Source: Microbacterium sp. JZ31
Lineage (GTDB): Bacteria > Actinomycetota > Actinomycetes > Actinomycetales > Microbacteriaceae
DNA: 64,000 nucleotides
Reading direction: 5' to 3'
Assembly (NCBI RefSeq): GCF_016805985.1
Contig: NZ_CP017661.1
Coordinates: forward strand, 1,984,001-2,048,000
Made by a program: the position numbers and the translations under genes. This document shows positions 8,670-16,392 of this stretch, in pieces. The notes under the pieces are model-generated. The model worked only from the letters and a program-made list of their open reading frames with translations, had not been told where the DNA came from and searched no databases. The number at the start of each line of letters is the position of its first letter. Within the stretch, counting starts at the first letter, position 1.

Positions 8670-9287
8670 TCAGCGACCCAGCGCGCGAGCGAGCTTCGAT
8701 GTCGAGCCGGCGGCGCGGGCGCCCGCGGCGAACGCGGCGTCCGTCACGGCCGCGAAGAACGTCTCGCGCGCGGCGGCCTCCACCGGGGCGGCGGGTCCGA
8801 GCTCGATCTCCCACTCGTGCCACTCGCGGGCATCGCCCGTGCGCAGGTCGGTCGTGCGCACATGGTCGTCGACGAACTCCGCGAGCACTCCCCCGTCCGC
8901 GTCGAGCAGCGCGTACGCCGTGCGGTCGTTGACGATGCGCGCGAGCGGGTGCAGCGGCGCGGTCGTGTACTCCGCGACCACGCGCGACACCGTGTCCGGG
9001 ACATCCGGGCCCTCGCCGAGCGGCCAGTGCAGCTCGGTGCGCGCACCGTCGACGAGCGGCCCCTTGATGTGCCACCCCTCATCGGGCCCGCCCGTGCGGC
9101 GCCGCAGCGCGACGCCGGAATGCGCCAGCGCGACGTCGTCCGTGTCGAGGTAGAGCGCGTCCAGGTGGCGGATCTCGCCGGAGGAGACGGACGCCACGCC
9201 CGGCACGCCCGACCAGTCGGGCACGGGCGTGCCCGCGTCCACGTCGAACTTGCGCTCGATCTCGACCGAGCGGGAGGGTTCGGTCAC
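8670..9287 (-). CDS. CYTH-domain phosphohydrolase-like protein
   Basis: Protein of 205 residues with the ExExK-type start VEIERKFDV at residues 8-16 that defines the CYTH (CyaB/thiamine triphosphatase) tunnel fold. Basic and acidic strands follow (VALRRRTGG, GWHIKGPL, WEIELG), which would line the tunnel and bind triphosphate with metal. The probable activity is hydrolysis of inorganic triphosphate or a triphosphorylated substrate. It has no CHAD domain. The GTG start overlaps the upstream 77-residue gene by four bases. Confidence 0.85.
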   Translation of the reverse strand: MTEPSRSVEIERKFDVDAGTPVPDWSGVPGVASVSSGEIRHLDALYLDTDDVALAHSGVALRRRTGGPDEGWHIKGPLVDGARTELHWPLGEGPDVPDTVSRVVAEYTTAPLHPLARIVNDRTAYALLDADGGVLAEFVDDHVRTTDLRTGDAREWHEWEIELGPAAPVEAAARETFFAAVTDAAFAAGARAAGSTSKLARALGR

Positions 9288-9517
9288 TCGCCCGGACGGA
9301 CGTCGTCGTCGTTGGGAGTGACCTCCTGCGGCTCCTCCGTGAAGCGGAAGGCCACCTCGGTCGGTCCATCCGCGTCGCCGGTGTGAGCCGGGTCGCCGTC
9401 GCGCTCGTAGACGACCTGCCCCTCCGAGTAGGGCAGGATCAGCTGCTCGAGGTCGGGGGTCTCCAGGGGAAGGACCTGTCCGTCGAGGGGTCCACCAGTC
9501 AGTCGTGCGATAGCCAT
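9284..9517 (-). CDS. Small conserved acidic protein, unknown function
   Basis: Protein of 77 residues beginning MAIARLTGGPLDGQVLPLE. It has a compact beta-rich N-terminal half (GGPLDGQ...EQLILPYSEGQVVYER) and an acidic tail. The GGPLDG start is common in short actinobacterial proteins of unknown role. It sits nine bases after the YihY stop and overlaps the CYTH start by four bases, so the three form one unit. No enzyme motif seen. Confidence 0.72.
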   Translation of the reverse strand: MAIARLTGGPLDGQVLPLETPDLEQLILPYSEGQVVYERDGDPAHTGDADGPTEVAFRFTEEPQEVTPNDDDVRPGE

Positions 9518-9526
9518 CCCCTCACC

Positions 9527-10570
9527 CTAGCCGTCCGCCTCGTGGCTCTCACGGACTTGACGCAGGTCCGCTTCGCGCTCCTTGTCCTCCGCCTCGCGTG
9601 CCTCGCGCAGCTCGCCGACGGCCGCCTGGACCGCGCTCTCGGCGCGGCGGACGCGCCGCTGGGCGAACGTCTCGGCCGCGAAGCGGGCGCGGACGCGGTC
9701 CTGCCCCTCCTCGATGCCGACGATGATGTACGCCGCGGCGATCAGCAGGACCTGCGCCGACAGGTTCACCCACAGCAGCAGGGCGATCAGCGAGGCGAAC
9801 GAGGCGAGCAGCCGGTTGGAGCCCGCCCCGCTGACGAACAGGCCCGAGAGCTGCTGCAGCACGACGAGCCCCACGCCGCCGACGAGCGCGCCCGCCCACA
9901 CGGCGCGCGGCGAGGCCTTCCTGCCCGACAGCATCCAGAACATGACGGCGATCATGATCGTGTCCAGGGCGAGCGTGACGAGCACCGTGACCACGCGCGT
10001 CAGCACGATCGCGACGCCGGTCTGGCCGGCGCCGATCCAGTCGAGCACGGTCGTGACGAACGCCGAGCCGAGGAAGGTCGAGACGGCCGCGGCCAGCAGC
10101 AGACCTCCCAGCACGATCGCGAACAGCAGGTCGCGCAGGATCACCACGATGGGCGACGACGTGGCGTGCGTGGTCCCGGCCATCAGGCGGATGGATGTGC
10201 GCAGGGCGCCCACCGCGCCGATCGCCGCCGCGAGCAGACCGACCAGCGAGATGATGCCGGCGAGCGTGAAGCTGGCGGGCTGCCGCAGCGCCGAGGGCTC
10301 GATGATTCCGTTTTCGCCGACGAGGCCGGGGATGACGTTGTCGACGGCGGCGAGCAGAGCCTGCCAGAGCTCCGGCTGGCCGATGAGCCAGATGGCGGCG
10401 ACGGAGAAGCCGAGCAGCACGCCCGCGAAGATCGAGAACAGCGCGCGGTACGTGACGGCTCCCGCCAGCAGCGCGCCCTGCTGCTCGGAGTACAGCAGGA
10501 AGGCCCGGACGGGCTTGCGGGCGAGCGCCCACGCGATCAGCACCTTGAGCTTCGCCATCAGACCCGCCAT
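9527..10570 (-). CDS. YihY/BrkB-family inner membrane protein
   Basis: Polytopic membrane protein of 347 residues. About six hydrophobic helices start with the conserved GALLAGAVTYRALFSIFAGVLLGFSVAAIW, and VILRDLLFAIVLGGLLLA and the NLSAQVLLIAAAYIIVG end are also family-typical. A long charged coiled tail (about 300-347) ends the protein. The ATG at 10570 is chosen because an upstream in-frame extension lacks hydrophobic or conserved sequence; a TAGCCT box sits seven bases before it. The transport or structural role of the family is unsettled. Confidence 0.86.
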   Translation of the reverse strand: MAGLMAKLKVLIAWALARKPVRAFLLYSEQQGALLAGAVTYRALFSIFAGVLLGFSVAAIWLIGQPELWQALLAAVDNVIPGLVGENGIIEPSALRQPASFTLAGIISLVGLLAAAIGAVGALRTSIRLMAGTTHATSSPIVVILRDLLFAIVLGGLLLAAAVSTFLGSAFVTTVLDWIGAGQTGVAIVLTRVVTVLVTLALDTIMIAVMFWMLSGRKASPRAVWAGALVGGVGLVVLQQLSGLFVSGAGSNRLLASFASLIALLLWVNLSAQVLLIAAAYIIVGIEEGQDRVRARFAAETFAQRRVRRAESAVQAAVGELREAREAEDKEREADLRQVRESHEADG

Positions 10571-10622
10571 GCCGCTCAGGCTATCGGCGCCGCGCGATCG
10601 GCCCCAGGCGCTTGACACCCCG

Positions 10623-11090
10623 CTACGCGAGCAGCCCCGCCCAGGCTCCGAGGATCATCCAGGGCCCGAACGCGATGTGCGCGTCGCGGCTCGCCCGGCC
10701 GGTCGCCAGCAGCGCGGCCGCGTGCACGCCGCCGAGGACGAAGGCCGCGAGCGCTCCCGCGGCGAGGTCCGCCCAGCCGTGCCAGCCCAGCAGCATGCCG
10801 AGCAGCGCGGCGAGCTTCACGTCCCCGCCCCCGAGGCCGGCGGGAAACGCCAGGCGCAGCAGCAGGTAGAGACCGAACAGCGCGATCCCTCCGAGCGCGG
10901 CCCGCCCGAGCGGTGCGGTGTCACCCGCCAGTGCCGCGACCAGGCCGAGTGCCGCGGCGAGTCCGATCGCCGCAGGCAGCACGATCGTGTCGGGGAGTCG
11001 ATGTTCGCCGATGTCGATGCGGATCAGGATGAGCGACACGACGACGAGCGCCGCGTGTGCCGCGGCCAGCAGGACGTCGCTCGCGGTCAT
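10623..11090 (-). CDS. A24-family prepilin peptidase-like protein
   Basis: Membrane aspartic peptidase homologue of 155 residues. The two expected aspartate motifs are visible: RIDIGEHRLPD near residue 25 and the hallmark GLGGGDVKL near residue 88. Several hydrophobic helices surround them. It is the short form without the N-terminal methyltransferase domain. The ATG at 11090 has a GGAGGC Shine-Dalgarno; the open frame extends upstream but without family similarity. The usual substrates are Flp or type IV prepilins, but no pilin gene is in the window. Confidence 0.82.
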   Translation of the reverse strand: MTASDVLLAAAHAALVVVSLILIRIDIGEHRLPDTIVLPAAIGLAAALGLVAALAGDTAPLGRAALGGIALFGLYLLLRLAFPAGLGGGDVKLAALLGMLLGWHGWADLAAGALAAFVLGGVHAAALLATGRASRDAHIAFGPWMILGAWAGLLA

Positions 11091-11154
11091 CCGTGCCTCC
11101 CGGGACGAGGCTAGGCAAACCCGGCGCCCCGCGGCGGCGGGCTGTGGATAAGTC

Positions 11155-11451
11155 TCAGAGCTCGAGCACGTGGAGGTGCACCGTCGCGGCCTCTCCCTCG
11201 GCGAGCCTCTCGGCATCGCGCACGGCGCGCTTCAACGGCAGCGCGTACGTCTCGCGCCCCGGGAAGATCGACGTGCGCCACGTGGTTCCGCCGATGCGCG
11301 CCTCGACGCGCAGCGACCCGAACCCTCGCGGCGGGGCCGGCAGCTCCCGCAGATCGCTCGAGATGTCGGCCGGCACATCGAGGAAGAACCACGACTCCGT
11401 GCGGGCATCCCAGCGGTAGACCTTCGCCTCGAACTCGATGCGCACGCCCAT
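11155..11451 (-). CDS. DUF1905-domain protein
   Basis: Protein of 98 residues beginning MGVRIEFEAKVYRWDARTES, a typical DUF1905 start, followed by WFFLDVP, GFGSLRVEARIGGTTWRTSIFP and YALPLKRAVR. The fold is predicted to be a small beta barrel; function unknown. It lies 28 bases after smpB in the same direction and is probably co-transcribed with it. Confidence 0.82.
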   Translation of the reverse strand: MGVRIEFEAKVYRWDARTESWFFLDVPADISSDLRELPAPPRGFGSLRVEARIGGTTWRTSIFPGRETYALPLKRAVRDAERLAEGEAATVHLHVLEL

Positions 11452-11479
11452 GCCGTCAGCGTACTGACGGCGTCCGACA

Positions 11480-11956
11480 TCACTCTCCCATGCGGTTGCG
11501 CGTGCGCATCGCGCGCTCGGCCTCGCGCTTGTCCTGGCGCTCGCGCAGCGTCTGACGCTTGTCGTACTCCTTCTTGCCCTTCGCGACGCCGATCTCGATC
11601 TTCGCGCGACCGTTGAGGAAGTACAGCCTGAGCGGCACCAGCGTGTAGCCGCCCGCCGACACCGCGTGGCTGAGCTTGACGATCTCGTCCTTGTTCAGCA
11701 GCAGCTTGCGGATCCGCTTCGACGAGTGGTTGGTCCAGCTCCCCTGCGAGTACTCGGGAATGTGCACCGCGTCGAGGAACGCCTCGCCCCCGTTGATGTA
11801 GGCGTAGCCGTCGCTGAGGTTCGCGCGACCCTGGCGCAGCGACTTGACCTCGGTACCGGTGAGCACGAGGCCCGCCTCGTACGTCTTCTCGATCGTGTAC
11901 TCGTGGCGGGCGCGACGGTTGGTCGCGACGATCTTCTCGCCCTGTTCCTTCGGCAT
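11480..11956 (-). CDS. smpB: SsrA-binding protein SmpB
   Basis: Protein of 158 residues that binds tmRNA and brings it to stalled ribosomes for trans-translation. Conserved blocks include ATNRRARHEYTIEKTYEAGLVLTGTEVKSLR, GEAFLDAVHI, RKLLLNKDEI and the C-terminal basic tail GKKEYDKRQTLRERQDKREAER that mimics mRNA in the decoding site. The ATG at 11956 has a GGGAGGTGA Shine-Dalgarno. In related genomes smpB commonly follows ftsX directly; here four other genes separate them. No ssrA gene was recognised in the window. Confidence 0.96.
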   Translation of the reverse strand: MPKEQGEKIVATNRRARHEYTIEKTYEAGLVLTGTEVKSLRQGRANLSDGYAYINGGEAFLDAVHIPEYSQGSWTNHSSKRIRKLLLNKDEIVKLSHAVSAGGYTLVPLRLYFLNGRAKIEIGVAKGKKEYDKRQTLRERQDKREAERAMRTRNRMGE

Positions 11957-12076
11957 GTGCTCACCTCCCGTGTTCGCGCACAGCCCTCCATCCTATCCCG
12001 GCGAAGCGGGTCCGGTGTGTGACGCGAGGTTTCGCTTCTCTTGCCGAGCCGGATGCCGGGCGGCTTTCATGCAGGG

Positions 12077-13462
12077 ATGACCCGGCAGATCCGCTTCAAC
12101 GCATTCGACATGAACTGCGTCGCCCACCAGTCCTCGGGGCTCTGGCGCCACCCGGAGGACCGCTCGCGGCAGTACAACACGCTGGAGTACTGGACCGAGC
12201 TCGCGAAGCTCCTCGAGAGCGGCACGTTCGACGGCATCTTCATCGCGGACGTGCTCGGCACCTACGACGTCTACGGCGGCACGAACGAGGCCGCGATCCG
12301 CAACGGCGCACAGGTGCCCGTGAACGACCCGATCCTGCTGGTGAGCGCGATGGCCGCGGTCACCGAGCACCTCGGGTTCGGCATCACGGCCGGCACCGCG
12401 TTCGAGCACCCCTACCCGTTCGCGCGGCGCCTCACGACGCTCGACCATCTCACGAGGGGGCGCGTGGGCTGGAACGTCGTCACCGGCTACCTGCCGAGCG
12501 CGGCCCGCAACATGGGGCAGGAGGACCAGCTGAAGCACGACGACCGCTACGACCACGCGGACGAGTACGTCGAGGTGCTCTACAAGCTCTGGGAGGGCTC
12601 CTGGGAGGACGACGCGGTGATCGAGGACCGCGAGCGGGGCGTGTTCACCGACCCCGCGAAGGTCCATCCGATCGGGCACGAGGGGACGCACTTCAAGGTG
12701 CCCGGGATCCACATCTCCGAGCCCTCGCCGCAGCGTACCCCGGTGATCTACCAGGCGGGCGCGTCGCCGCGCGGCGTGCGCTTCGCGGCGGAGAACGCCG
12801 AGGCGATCTTCGTCGCGGCGCCGTCGAAGGAGGTGCTCGCCGGCACCGTGAAGCGCATCCGCGACGCTCTCGAGGCCGCCGGCCGCGACCGCTACGACGC
12901 GAAGATCTACACGCTGCTGACGGTGATCACGGCCGCGACCCACGAGGAGGCGGTCGCCAAGCACGCCGAGTACCTCGAGTACGCGAGCGCCGAGGGCGCC
13001 CTGACGTTCCTGTCGGGGTGGATGGGCGTCGACCTGTCGCAGTACCGCCCCGACGAGCCCGTCGGCAACGTCGAGTCGAACGCGATCCAGTCGGTGCTGC
13101 ACCACCTGCAGGAGGAGGCCGACCTCGGTCGCGAGTGGACCGTGGGCGATCTCGGCAGGCACAACGCGATCGGCGGGCTCGGCCCGACGGTCGTCGGTTC
13201 CGGCGTCGAGATCGCGGACGAGCTGCAGTCGTGGGTCGCGGAGACCGACATCGACGGCTTCAACCTCGCGTACGCGATCACGCCGGGCACGTGGGAGGAC
13301 ATCATCGAGCACGTCATCCCCGTGCTGCGGGAGCGAGGCGTGTATCCCGACGCCTACGAGGAGGGAACGCTGCGTCACAAGCTGCACGGCGCGGGCGATC
13401 GCGTGAAGGACTCGCACCGCGCCGCGCGCTACCGGATCGGCGCCGCGGTGCCCGTCGCCTGA
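12077..13462 (+). CDS. FMN-dependent monooxygenase, NtaA/SnaA/DszA family
   Basis: Bacterial luciferase-like oxygenase of about 461 residues. It starts RQIRFNAFDMNCVAHQSSGLWRHPEDRS and has WTELAKLLESGTFDGIFIADVLG, AFEHPYPFARRLTTLDHLTRGRVGWNVVT, KVPGIHISEPSPQRTPVIYQAG and WVAETDIDGFNLAYAITPG, all typical of the two-component NtaA group that uses FMNH2 from a separate reductase to oxidise sulfur or nitrogen compounds. No flavin reductase adjoins it. The start is chosen at ATG 12077 for conservation; two in-frame ATGs lie upstream. The substrate cannot be told. Confidence 0.88.
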   Translation: MTRQIRFNAFDMNCVAHQSSGLWRHPEDRSRQYNTLEYWTELAKLLESGTFDGIFIADVLGTYDVYGGTNEAAIRNGAQVPVNDPILLVSAMAAVTEHLGFGITAGTAFEHPYPFARRLTTLDHLTRGRVGWNVVTGYLPSAARNMGQEDQLKHDDRYDHADEYVEVLYKLWEGSWEDDAVIEDRERGVFTDPAKVHPIGHEGTHFKVPGIHISEPSPQRTPVIYQAGASPRGVRFAAENAEAIFVAAPSKEVLAGTVKRIRDALEAAGRDRYDAKIYTLLTVITAATHEEAVAKHAEYLEYASAEGALTFLSGWMGVDLSQYRPDEPVGNVESNAIQSVLHHLQEEADLGREWTVGDLGRHNAIGGLGPTVVGSGVEIADELQSWVAETDIDGFNLAYAITPGTWEDIIEHVIPVLRERGVYPDAYEEGTLRHKLHGAGDRVKDSHRAARYRIGAAVPVA

Positions 13463-13573
13463 CCGCGCCTTCCGCGTCGACGACGGCCGCTCGCCTCGCG
13501 CGGGCGGCCGCTCGCCGTGGGCGACCGCACCGCCGGGACGCCCGAAACCCGTCCCGCAGGGCGTGCGCGGTGC

Positions 13574-13585
13574 TAGGTTCGCGAC
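13574..13585 (+). promoter_or_regulatory. Leaderless promoter -10 box for the kinase-like gene
   Basis: TAGGTT, six bases, then the GTG at 13586; no Shine-Dalgarno. Confidence 0.55.
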
Positions 13586-14083
13586 GTGACCGACCTTCCC
13601 GTGCTCGACGCGCTCGCCGACGAGTTCCTCAACAACTACAGCCGCGGCCGCATTCTGGTCGCCGTCGACGGTCCGGATGCCGCGGCCGCCGCGCGCTTCG
13701 CGGATGCACTGGCGGACACGCTGCGCGGTCGCGACAGGGCGGTCTTCCGCGCCGGCGCGCCCGTCGCCGAGGCGTACCGGGCGGACGAGGACCGCACGGG
13801 TCTGCGCGAGACGCTCGCGGCGTTCCGGGAGGGCGCTGTCGAGGACGGGAGCGTGCCCGAGGACGCCGCGCTGATCGTGGACGGGCGCTTCCTGCTCAGC
13901 CCGAAGCTGCGCGGAGCATGGCACTTCCGCATCTGGCTCGAGAGCGACCTCCCGCTCTCCTCCGAGGCCTACGCCGCGCAGGTCGCGTACACGCGCGACG
14001 AGGCCCCGCGCGGGGCCGCCGACGCGATCTACGACGTCACGGACCCCGACGCACCGCGGCGGGTCTGGTCCGACTCCTGCTGA
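13586..14083 (+). CDS. Uridine kinase-like protein lacking a Walker A motif
   Basis: Protein of 165 residues aligned in layout with actinobacterial uridine kinase-like proteins: LDALADEFLNNY, then ILVAVDG, AALIVDGRFLLSPKLRGAWHFRIWLE, and the end AIYDVTDPDAPRRVWSDSC. In the nucleotide-binding loop, where homologues have DGADGAGKT, this protein has DGPDAAAAARF, so the lysine and Ser/Thr that bind ATP are gone. The middle is also shorter than in active members. It is probably catalytically dead or non-kinase. Its last 55 bases overlap the convergent MerR gene. Confidence 0.72.
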   Translation: MTDLPVLDALADEFLNNYSRGRILVAVDGPDAAAAARFADALADTLRGRDRAVFRAGAPVAEAYRADEDRTGLRETLAAFREGAVEDGSVPEDAALIVDGRFLLSPKLRGAWHFRIWLESDLPLSSEAYAAQVAYTRDEAPRGAADAIYDVTDPDAPRRVWSDSC

Positions 14084-14844
14084 GGCGCGGGGCCCGTCTG
14101 CCGACGCGCTGTCACGGGCGGTGAGCGCAGCAGATCGGAGAGGTCCGTTCCGGCACGCAGGAGTGCGTCCGAGCGGACGGCTATGTCCTGAAGTCGTTCC
14201 TGAAGGGCGTTGCGCGCGTCTGTGCCGTCGTCGAGTGCCCACAGGGACGTCATGACGGCGTGAACCGCAGGGATTCGGTATCCGCCTGCGCGAAGCGCAG
14301 CGACGATCCGGCTGTCTCTCACGGCGTCCGGCGGGTAACGTCGCACGGCGAGCCGCCCTTCTCGCTCGGGTGTTATCAGCCCCTGCTGTTCCCAGAAGCG
14401 GATCGTGGAGGAACGTACGCCGAGCGCGGCGGAGAGCTCGGTGATGCTCATCGTGTCGCCGGGGGCGGCGGGCGCGTCGCGTGCGGTCTCATCGACGATC
14501 CTGTCGAGAGCATCGAGCGCCGCGATCGTATCGGCGCGCGAGCGCGCGAGATCGACGTGGAGAGCGACGATACCGGCGGTGGCTTCGTCTGCGGGCAGAC
14601 GGCGTATCCCCCGCATCGTCGCCCGGGCCGCAACGGCGCCGACGGCGATCGTCAACTGACGGTATGCACGCAGTGCGGTGACGTGAGCGATGGTGAATCG
14701 ACGGTATCCGTTGGACTGTCGGATAGCAGGCGGAATGACACCGAGGTGTTCGAGATCTCGGATCTGCTGCGCCGAGTACCCGGAGATCGCGGCGAGACGA
14801 CTTGTCGAGTAGGGGGCGACGTCGACCGCAGCGGCTTCTGTCAT
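14029..14844 (-). CDS. Double MerR-domain transcriptional regulator
   Basis: Regulator of 271 residues with two MerR-type winged helices in one chain: the first at about residues 12-80 (STSRLAAISGYSAQQIRDLEHLG, wing NGYRRFTIAHV) and the second at about 131-200 (MSITELSAALGVRSSTIRFWEQQGL, wing RRYPPDAV). A helical linker and a polar tail complete it. No metal-binding Cys pair. Base composition is visibly less GC-rich than in neighbouring genes. It is divergent from the DUF6194 gene, 41 bases away, with a dyad between them. Two HTH units could bind two half-sites without dimer exchange. Confidence 0.85.
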   Translation of the reverse strand: MTEAAAVDVAPYSTSRLAAISGYSAQQIRDLEHLGVIPPAIRQSNGYRRFTIAHVTALRAYRQLTIAVGAVAARATMRGIRRLPADEATAGIVALHVDLARSRADTIAALDALDRIVDETARDAPAAPGDTMSITELSAALGVRSSTIRFWEQQGLITPEREGRLAVRRYPPDAVRDSRIVAALRAGGYRIPAVHAVMTSLWALDDGTDARNALQERLQDIAVRSDALLRAGTDLSDLLRSPPVTARRQTGPAPQQESDQTRRGASGSVTS

Positions 14845-14865
14845 GCGTCAACACTCCATAAGCAC

Positions 14866-14883
14866 TTGAAGTTCACACTCGAA
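14866..14883. promoter_or_regulatory. Candidate operator dyad between MerR and DUF6194 genes
   Basis: TTGAAGTTCACACTCGAA has partial inverted symmetry (TT..AGT-N4-ACT..AA). It ends three bases before the DUF6194 start and 22 bases upstream of the MerR start, so binding could control both. Read on the minus strand, a TTCGAG/TATGGA pair with 17-base spacing overlaps it. Confidence 0.45.
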
Positions 14884-14885
14884 CC

Positions 14886-15380
14886 ATGTCCTTGCAGCAG
14901 ATCCTGTCAGAGATCCGAACCCACGACGGTCTCCTCGAGCTCGCGCCCTCGCCGGGAAGCGAGCAGCCCGAGGTCTCGTGGGGCGACCACTTCTTCTATT
15001 ACGCCCCGGACGGGCGGGTTCCGCGGAACCGGCAACCGTACGCGACGATCACGACCAAGGATTACCCGGACGACGCGCAGTCTCGTCTCGGTGCCGAGGA
15101 ACGCTGGCGCCTGAACATTCACGTCGGTCCGCAGCTCTTCACGGAGCTCCTCGGATACCCGCCCGAACAGATCGATGGGTCCCGTGTGGACTACGCCGCC
15201 GCCGACGTGTTCCTGCCGCACCCCCTGTATGGCGCTTACGGGTGGATATGCGTCGTGAATCCGGGTCGCGCGACGATCGGGCCCGCGAGGGAAGCCCTTC
15301 GACGCGCGTATCAGGCCGATCGTCGGCGAGTTGAGCGCCGGCGGAGCCGGAGCGCCGCCTCCCGGAACGAGTGCCCTTGA
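14886..15380 (+). CDS. DUF6194-family protein
   Basis: Protein of 164 residues. Recognisable family features are SWGDHFFYYAPDGRVPRNRQPYATITTKDYPDD, RLNIHVGPQLF, DVFLPHPLYGAYGWICVVNPG, and the Arg-rich end AYQADRRRVERRRSRS. This family resembles small soluble proteins related to the MmcQ/YjbR-like fold in shape, but its role is unknown. It is less GC-rich than the core genes around it. It lies divergent from the double MerR regulator, which is the obvious candidate controller. Confidence 0.78.
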   Translation: MSLQQILSEIRTHDGLLELAPSPGSEQPEVSWGDHFFYYAPDGRVPRNRQPYATITTKDYPDDAQSRLGAEERWRLNIHVGPQLFTELLGYPPEQIDGSRVDYAAADVFLPHPLYGAYGWICVVNPGRATIGPAREALRRAYQADRRRVERRRSRSAASRNECP

Positions 15381-15483
15381 CGGCGTCGGTAGGCGACCGC
15401 GACAACGTCGCTGTCGATGCCGCGGCACGCGCGGCCCGCGTCGGCGGTGCGCAGTACCGCGAACCGCCAGACCACCGGCGCGG

Positions 15484-16392
15484 CTAGGCGCGCAGCCAGC
15501 GCCGGATGGCGAAGCCGGCCGACAGTGCCGCGAGCACGACGCCGATCAGGACGATCGCGGGCACGACGAGGAACGCCTCGCCCATCCCAACCCACGGGAT
15601 GGTGCTCATCCGCTCGGTCAGATAGCCCTCGACGCCGAACCTGACGCCGAGCAGCACGGCGCCGCTCGCCAGCAGCGATCCGATCAGCGCCGCGACGACG
15701 CCCTCCAGCACGAACGGCGTCTGGATGAACCGGTTCGACGCACCGACGAGGCGCATGATCCCGACCTCTCGGCGCCGCGCGTACGCCGACAGCCGGATGG
15801 TCGTGCCGATCAGCAGCACGGCGGAGATCAGCATCAGGCCCGCGATCCCGACCGCCATGTATGTCGCGATCGTCAGCGCGGAGAACAGCGGATCCAGGTA
15901 CTCGAGCTGGTCGGTGATCTGCTCGACGCCCTCCTCGCCGTTGAACGCCTCGACGATCACATCCGATCGCGTCGGGTCGAGCAGGTTGATGTGGAAGACC
16001 GCGTTCGTCTGCTCCTCGGTCAGCACGCCCGCGAGATCCGGCAGGTTCTCCACCAGGGCCTGATACGCCTCGGCGGGCGTCTCGAACGAGGCCTCCTGGA
16101 TCAGCGGTGAGAGCGTCTGCCCCTGCAGCTCGCTCTGCACCGCCGCGATCTGCTCCTCCGTGGCGGCACCGCCCGTGCAGGTCTCGGTGTTCGAAATGGG
16201 AGAGCACATGTACACGTCGACCTGCGCGCGGTCCTGGAAGTAGTCGCGCATCGTCGCGATCTGCGCCTGCATCAGGATGGCCGCGCCCACGAATGTGAGC
16301 GACACGAAGGTCACCAGGATGACCGACACGACCATCGACGCGTTGCGCCGGAGGCCCGTCAGCACCTCCGACAGGATCAGTCCCACTCTCAT
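15484..16392 (-). CDS. ftsX: Cell division permease-like protein FtsX
   Basis: Membrane protein of 302 residues, partner of FtsE, which regulates peptidoglycan hydrolases during division. Topology fits the family: a first helix at about 20-45 ([24 protein letters not shown]), an extracellular loop of about 140 residues containing two cysteines ([10 protein letters not shown]), then three C-terminal helices with the conserved [27 protein letters not shown] between them. The ATG overlaps the ftsE stop by four bases (ATGA). Confidence 0.94.
   Translation of the reverse strand: MRVGLILSEVLTGLRRNASMVVSVILVTFVSLTFVGAAILMQAQIATMRDYFQDRAQVDVYMCSPISNTETCTGGAATEEQIAAVQSELQGQTLSPLIQEASFETPAEAYQALVENLPDLAGVLTEEQTNAVFHINLLDPTRSDVIVEAFNGEEGVEQITDQLEYLDPLFSALTIATYMAVGIAGLMLISAVLLIGTTIRLSAYARRREVGIMRLVGASNRFIQTPFVLEGVVAALIGSLLASGAVLLGVRFGVEGYLTERMSTIPWVGMGEAFLVVPAIVLIGVVLAALSAGFAIRRWLRA

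Noticed and set aside
11143..11151. Perfect DnaA box TTATCCACA (minus strand) before the prepilin peptidase
   Set aside because: Single box with no cluster, AT-rich region, dnaA or dnaN nearby, so not an origin.
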